A DNA stretch of 64,000 nucleotides from Streptomyces glomeratus (GTDB lineage: Bacteria; Actinomycetota; Actinomycetes; Streptomycetales; Streptomycetaceae), in contig NZ_JAKEEB010000018.1 of NCBI RefSeq assembly GCF_021462825.1, positions 62,001 to 126,000 on the forward strand. The letters are read 5' to 3'. Positions 60,490 to 64,000 of this stretch are shown here, piece after piece (position 1 is the first letter of the stretch; every line of letters starts with the position of its first letter). The notes beneath the pieces were generated by a model. It did no database searches. It was not told the DNA's origin and worked only from the letters and a program-made list of their open reading frames with translations. Made by a program: the position numbers and the translations under genes.

Positions 60490-62460
60490 ATGCGCTACTT
60501 CGCCCTGCCCGGACGCGTGGCCGGCGCGCTCGCCGCCGGCGTCACGCTCGTCGGCCTGCTGGCGCCGCCGGCGTTCGCCGCCCCCGGGTCGCCCACCCGC
60601 ACCGACACCGCCAGCGCGGTCCACACCTCCGCGGCGCCCACTCCCACCGGCTCCACCCGTGCTGCCTCCGGCCGCGCCGTACAGGACCGGCCGATGGCTC
60701 CCTCCCAGCTCCCTCCCCTGCGCCCCGCCGTGTCCCCGCACGATCCGGACGCCCTGGCCGGCCCGGTCGCCGCATCGAAGGAAGGCTGCTCTCCGGCCGA
60801 CTTCGGCGGCAGAACCGGCGCCGCACTCGTCGCATTGGTCAGAGCCTCGACCGTGGAGTGCGTCGACAGCCTGTTCGGCGTCACCGGTGCCGACGCGGGC
60901 AGGGTCTTCGCAGAGTCCCAGATGGTCACCGTCGCGAAGGCCTTCGCAGGCACGGCCCGGCGATACGGCGGCGACAACTCGGCCCGCATCTGGCAGCTGG
61001 TGCTCTTCCTGCGGGCCGGCTACTACGTGCAGTTCAACAACCCTGCCGACACCGGCCCGTACGGCGCGCGCCTGACCGCGGCCACGGCCCGCGGACTGGA
61101 CGCCTTCTTCGCCCGCCGGCACGCCTGGGACGTCACCTCCGCGAACGGCGACGTCCTGGGGGACGTCGTCATCCTCACCGACAGCGCCGACCTGCAGGGC
61201 CGCTATCTCAACGCCTACCGACGGCTGCTGAACGGATACAACGACTCCTACGACAGCGTCGCGAGCATGGTTGCGGCCGTCAACGACGTCTACACGCCCC
61301 TGTGGCGCGGTAACTGGAACACCGCCTACGTCAACGCCGTCGCGGCCGACCCGCGCATCATCGGCACCCTCCACACGTTCGCGCTGCACCATATGAACCT
61401 GCTGGGCTCCGACCGCGCGTATCTGGACTCCAACGCCGGGATGGGCCTCGCCCGTCACATCGAGCACCCCGGCCTGACCGCCCTGGTCCGCCCGCCGGTG
61501 AAGGACCTGCTGGGCGCCTCGCGGATCACCGGCCCGACCGCGCAGCTGTGGGTGGCGGTCGCGACCCAGGTGGACGCCTACGACCGGGCCGGCTGCTCGT
61601 ACTACGACGTCTGCGACCTGACGGACCGTTTGAGCAGGGCTGCGCTGCCGGTCACCCACGACTGCGACGCCACGCACACCATACGGGCCCAGTCGCTGAC
61701 CGCCGCCGACCTCGACGCGACGTGCGCCAGCCTGCTGGGCCAGGACCCGTACATGCACGACCTCGTCAAGGACGAGGGACCGATACCCGGCCAGTACGAG
61801 TCGACCGTCCACCTTGTGGTGTTCGCCGGCAGAGCCGACTACCAGACCTACGCCGGGGCGATCTTCGGCGTCAGTACGGACAATGGAGGCATCACCCTCG
61901 TGGGGGACCCGTCCGACCCCCACAACCAGCCGGTTTCGGTCATGTACCAGAAGCCGTACGACGACGGCTTCACGGCCCGGATCTGGAATCTCAACCACGA
62001 GTACACGCACTACCTCGACGCACGCGACGACATGAAGGGCGATTTCACTCAGCAGACGGCGGTCCCCGACATCTGGTGGATCGAGGGGCTGGCCGAGTAT
62101 GTCTCCTACAGCTACCGAGGCATCACCGACGCCCAGGCGGTCGCCGAGGCCGGCAAGCACACCTACACGCTGAGCACGCTGTTCCAGAGCACCTACGCCA
62201 ACAGCGACCTGACCCGCACCTATCCCTGGGGCTATCTGGCGGTGCGCTACATGGTCGAGAAGCACCCGCAGGACATCCAGCGCATGCTCGCCCGCTTCCG
62301 GGCCGGCGACTACCCGGGCGGCTACGCCGTCTACAGCACCGGCATCGGCACCCGCTACGACGCCGACTTCGACGCCTGGCTCACCGCATGCGCCACAGGT
62401 GCCTGCGCCGGGCCGGGAACGGGCGCGCTCCGGCCCGGCGGCGCGCGTCCGGTGCACTAG
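60490..62460 (+). CDS. Secreted M9 family (microbial) collagenase
   Basis: A 656-residue exported metallopeptidase. The signal peptide is 'RVAGALAAGVTLVGLLAPPA' with cleavage near residue 31; a Pro/Ser/Thr-rich propeptide follows. The M9N activator domain covers about residues 100-360. The zinc motif H-E-x-x-H is 'WNLNHEYTHYLDARDD' (His503-His507), and the third-ligand glutamate is Glu532 in 'IWWIEGLAEYVSY'. No PKD or collagen-binding domain follows, so it is the short Streptomyces form. AAGGAG is 5 bases before the ATG. It degrades collagen or gelatin outside the cell. Confidence 0.92.
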   Translation: MRYFALPGRVAGALAAGVTLVGLLAPPAFAAPGSPTRTDTASAVHTSAAPTPTGSTRAASGRAVQDRPMAPSQLPPLRPAVSPHDPDALAGPVAASKEGCSPADFGGRTGAALVALVRASTVECVDSLFGVTGADAGRVFAESQMVTVAKAFAGTARRYGGDNSARIWQLVLFLRAGYYVQFNNPADTGPYGARLTAATARGLDAFFARRHAWDVTSANGDVLGDVVILTDSADLQGRYLNAYRRLLNGYNDSYDSVASMVAAVNDVYTPLWRGNWNTAYVNAVAADPRIIGTLHTFALHHMNLLGSDRAYLDSNAGMGLARHIEHPGLTALVRPPVKDLLGASRITGPTAQLWVAVATQVDAYDRAGCSYYDVCDLTDRLSRAALPVTHDCDATHTIRAQSLTAADLDATCASLLGQDPYMHDLVKDEGPIPGQYESTVHLVVFAGRADYQTYAGAIFGVSTDNGGITLVGDPSDPHNQPVSVMYQKPYDDGFTARIWNLNHEYTHYLDARDDMKGDFTQQTAVPDIWWIEGLAEYVSYSYRGITDAQAVAEAGKHTYTLSTLFQSTYANSDLTRTYPWGYLAVRYMVEKHPQDIQRMLARFRAGDYPGGYAVYSTGIGTRYDADFDAWLTACATGACAGPGTGALRPGGARPVH

Positions 62461-62461
62461 C

Positions 62462-62509
62462 GGGTTTCGTTCGGATCAGCCGGGGTTCGAACCCAACCAA
62501 ACGAAACCC
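62462..62509. terminator. Terminator between collagenase and aldo/keto reductase genes
   Basis: GGGTTTCGTT (62462-62471) and AACGAAACCC (62500-62509) are perfect complements, with an inner palindrome GGGTTCGAACCC in the loop. It lies between convergent genes and serves both. Confidence 0.75.
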
Positions 62510-62543
62510 CCTGGCCCGACCGTCGCGCCCGCCGCCCCGGTGT

Positions 62544-63533
62544 CTAGCGGTCCACGGCCGCCATCCCGGCCTCGTCGTAGCGCTCGCCTGCGGCCTTGGG
62601 GAGTTCGGCCTCGATGCGCGCGAGGTCGTCCTTCGTCAGCTCGACGTCCACCGCGGCCGCGTTCTGCTCGAGGTAGGTGCGGCGCTTGGTGCCCGGGATG
62701 GGGACCAGGTCCTCGCCCTGGGACAGCACCCAGGCGATCGCGAGCTGCGCGGGAGTGACGTCCTTCTCCGCTGCGATCTCCTTGACCTTCTCGGCGAGCC
62801 GCTGGTTGGCCTTGAGGTTGTCCCCGGTGAATCGCGGCCCGCTGCGCCGCCAGTCGCCCTCGTCGAGTTCGTCGGGAGAGGTGAACCGGCCGGCGAGGAA
62901 GCCGCGTCCCAGCGGCGAGTAGGGCACGAAGCCGATCCCCAGCTCACGGCAGGCGGGCAGCACCGCGGCCTCGGGGTCGCGCGTCCACAGTGAGTACTCG
63001 GTCTGTACGGCCGCGATCGGATGGACTGCGTTCGCACGGCGGATCGTCTCCGCGGCCGCCTCGCTGAGGCCGATGTGGCGCACCTTGCCCTCGGCGACCA
63101 GCTCCGCCAGCGCGCCCACGGTCTCCTCGATCGGCACCTTCGGGTCCACCCGGTGCTGGTAGTAGAGGTCGATGTAGTCGGTCCCGAGCCGCTTGAGCGA
63201 ACCGTGAATCGAGCTGCGTACGTGCTCCGCCGAACCGTCCTGCGGCCCGACCGTTCCGATATCACCGGGTACGGCGTTGTCCATGCGGTAATTGAATTTC
63301 GTAGCGATCACATATGCGTCACGGCGCCCCTTGATCGCACGGCCGATCAGCGACTCGTTGGTGAGCGGGCCGTACATCTGCGCGGTGTCGAGGAAGGTGA
63401 TGCCGAGCTCGAGGGCGCGGTGGATGGTCTTGATGCCCTCTTCCTCATCTGCGGAGCCGTAGAAGGCGGACATTCCCATGCAGCCGAGTCCGATGGCGGA
63501 CACCTCCAGGTCCCGGAGCCTGCGCTGCTTCAT
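62544..63533 (-). CDS. Aldo/keto reductase
   Basis: A 329-residue NADPH-dependent TIM-barrel reductase of the AKR13/YghZ-like group. The catalytic Asp and Tyr are in 'GITFLDTAQMYGPLTNESLI', Lys in 'AYVIATKFNYRMDN', His in 'YIDLYYQHRVDPKVPIEE'. The NADPH site is 'LVPIPGTKRRTYLEQNAAAV'. It reduces aldehydes or ketones in the cytoplasm. ATG 63533 follows GCGAGGATC. Length and motifs are complete. Confidence 0.92.
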   Translation of the reverse strand: MKQRRLRDLEVSAIGLGCMGMSAFYGSADEEEGIKTIHRALELGITFLDTAQMYGPLTNESLIGRAIKGRRDAYVIATKFNYRMDNAVPGDIGTVGPQDGSAEHVRSSIHGSLKRLGTDYIDLYYQHRVDPKVPIEETVGALAELVAEGKVRHIGLSEAAAETIRRANAVHPIAAVQTEYSLWTRDPEAAVLPACRELGIGFVPYSPLGRGFLAGRFTSPDELDEGDWRRSGPRFTGDNLKANQRLAEKVKEIAAEKDVTPAQLAIAWVLSQGEDLVPIPGTKRRTYLEQNAAAVDVELTKDDLARIEAELPKAAGERYDEAGMAAVDR

Positions 63534-63732
63534 GATCCTCGCCAGCCTTTCCTCACGATGGTGGGTCTTTCCGGCCTCACCGCCGTCCCCCGGCTCACTC
63601 GAGCGGCGGATCCCGCTCGCCGGCATCCCGGCGGCTCGGAGCCCGGTGGGGCCATGCCGCGGACGCTATGACGTGAAGTGCGCTCGAAGTCAAGGATGCG
63701 CTCGCCGGCCTGCCGGCGCATGCCCGTCCGGC

Positions 63733-64000
63733 TCACGGACGCTTGCGGCCGACTCCCGCGTGGACCCGGTACTCGGACGGGTTGTCCGGGACCGGGTCCC
63801 GGCGGCCGGGGCGCCACAGGGGCACAGGGCACAGGGGCACAGGGGCACAGGGACCAGGCCGGGTTCCACCAGGTCGAGGCCTTCGAAGAGGGCGAGGATC
63901 TCGGCGTGGGAACGCGCGGTGACGCACGAGCGGCCCTGGAGCGGTAGAGCCGCCTCCCGGCGGCGGCGGTGTCGGCGGTCCTGGTTGGTGGCGTGCGTCA
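63733..64000 (-). pseudogene. SAM-dependent methyltransferase (Methyltransf_19 type), frameshifted 3' part
   Basis: The C-terminal part of an actinobacterial SAM-dependent methyltransferase entering from the right edge. 'VTARSHAEILALFEGLDLVE' followed by P-G-L-V-P-V-P matches the usual family end, but the following W-R-P block ('LWRPGRRDPVPDNPSEYRVH', then A-G-V-G-R-K) is in another frame. The break is inside a repeat tract (63817-63852). A second frame change seems to lie near 63950. Most of the gene is outside the window. Confidence 0.65.
63817..63852. repeat. GGGGCACA octanucleotide repeat tract
   Basis: On the plus strand the units read ACAGGGGC-type octamers in the order 8, 7, 8, 8 bp (GGGGCACA, GGGCACA, GGGGCACA, GGGGCACA). 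Removing exactly one 8-bp unit would restore the reading frame between the two conserved parts of the methyltransferase end. Confidence 0.8.

Noticed and set aside
62481..62500. GGGTTCGAACCC resembling the T-arm of a tRNA or an att site
   Set aside because: It is the inner part of a longer terminator stem (62462-62509); no acceptor stem, D-arm or anticodon arm could be folded around it.

Overview
This is GC-rich actinobacterial DNA, almost certainly from a Streptomyces chromosome. Start codons are often GTG, coding sequences have the high third-position GC of the genus, and the family content is typical: many anti-sigma/anti-anti-sigma regulators, ANTAR proteins, SCO6745-family and CsbD proteins, a mycothiol-dependent isomerase and an M9 collagenase. 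Many relics, tandem duplications and accessory cassettes suggest a variable, arm-like part of the chromosome rather than the conserved core. No rRNA, tRNA, CRISPR array or intact insertion sequence was found.

Layout. 0-2.7 kb: the tail of a maleylpyruvate isomerase-like gene, a thioesterase, a frameshifted LysR relic and a membrane-anchored Mrr-type endonuclease. 2.7-7.6 kb: a glycerolipid block with a lipid kinase and an alkyl-DHAP-synthase-like flavoprotein facing a TetR-glpD operon. 7.7-15.8 kb: an anti-sigma-type ATPase and a four-gene SWIM / VWA / MoxR / DUF5682 operon. 16-25.3 kb: stand-alone genes including a YihY-type membrane protein, a secreted esterase, an ANTAR protein, an AraC regulator and a large catalase, with a P450 relic among them. 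25.4-29.3 kb: a gene graveyard holding pieces of a TPP enzyme, cytochrome oxidase subunit II, formate dehydrogenase and selenocysteine synthase. 29.4-34.9 kb: a second ANTAR protein, a hemerythrin operon, a MarR-MFS efflux pair and a secreted beta-helix protein.

35.0-44.1 kb is the most notable locus: a five-gene minus-strand operon. It encodes a peptidyl-carrier / six-membrane-helix / triple acyltransferase-like protein resembling the back half of epsilon-poly-lysine synthase, a separate NRPS (truncated C, A, PCP, TE), a TauD/SyrP-like dioxygenase, and the SbnB and SbnA pair that makes L-2,3-diaminopropionate. Together they look like a split poly- or oligo-amino-acid (isopeptide) synthase fed with diaminopropionate.

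44.7-51.7 kb: an acetyltransferase, a secreted protein, a lipoate-ligase-like protein, a formaldehyde-dehydrogenase-type alcohol dehydrogenase, a SRPBCC protein and a PAS-GAF-PP2C phosphatase. 51.8-53.1 kb: three truncated genes (topoisomerase IB, metallo-beta-lactamase fold, MmyB-type regulator). 53.2-57.6 kb: a GDSL lipase, an SCO6745 protein with paired operators, CsbD, and a STAS plus MEDS-histidine kinase pair. 58.0-59.2 kb: a minimal graspetide locus (tgmA precursor, tgmB ATP-grasp ligase). 59.4-64 kb: a LysR regulator, an M9 collagenase, an aldo/keto reductase, and a decayed methyltransferase whose frame is broken in an 8-bp repeat tract.
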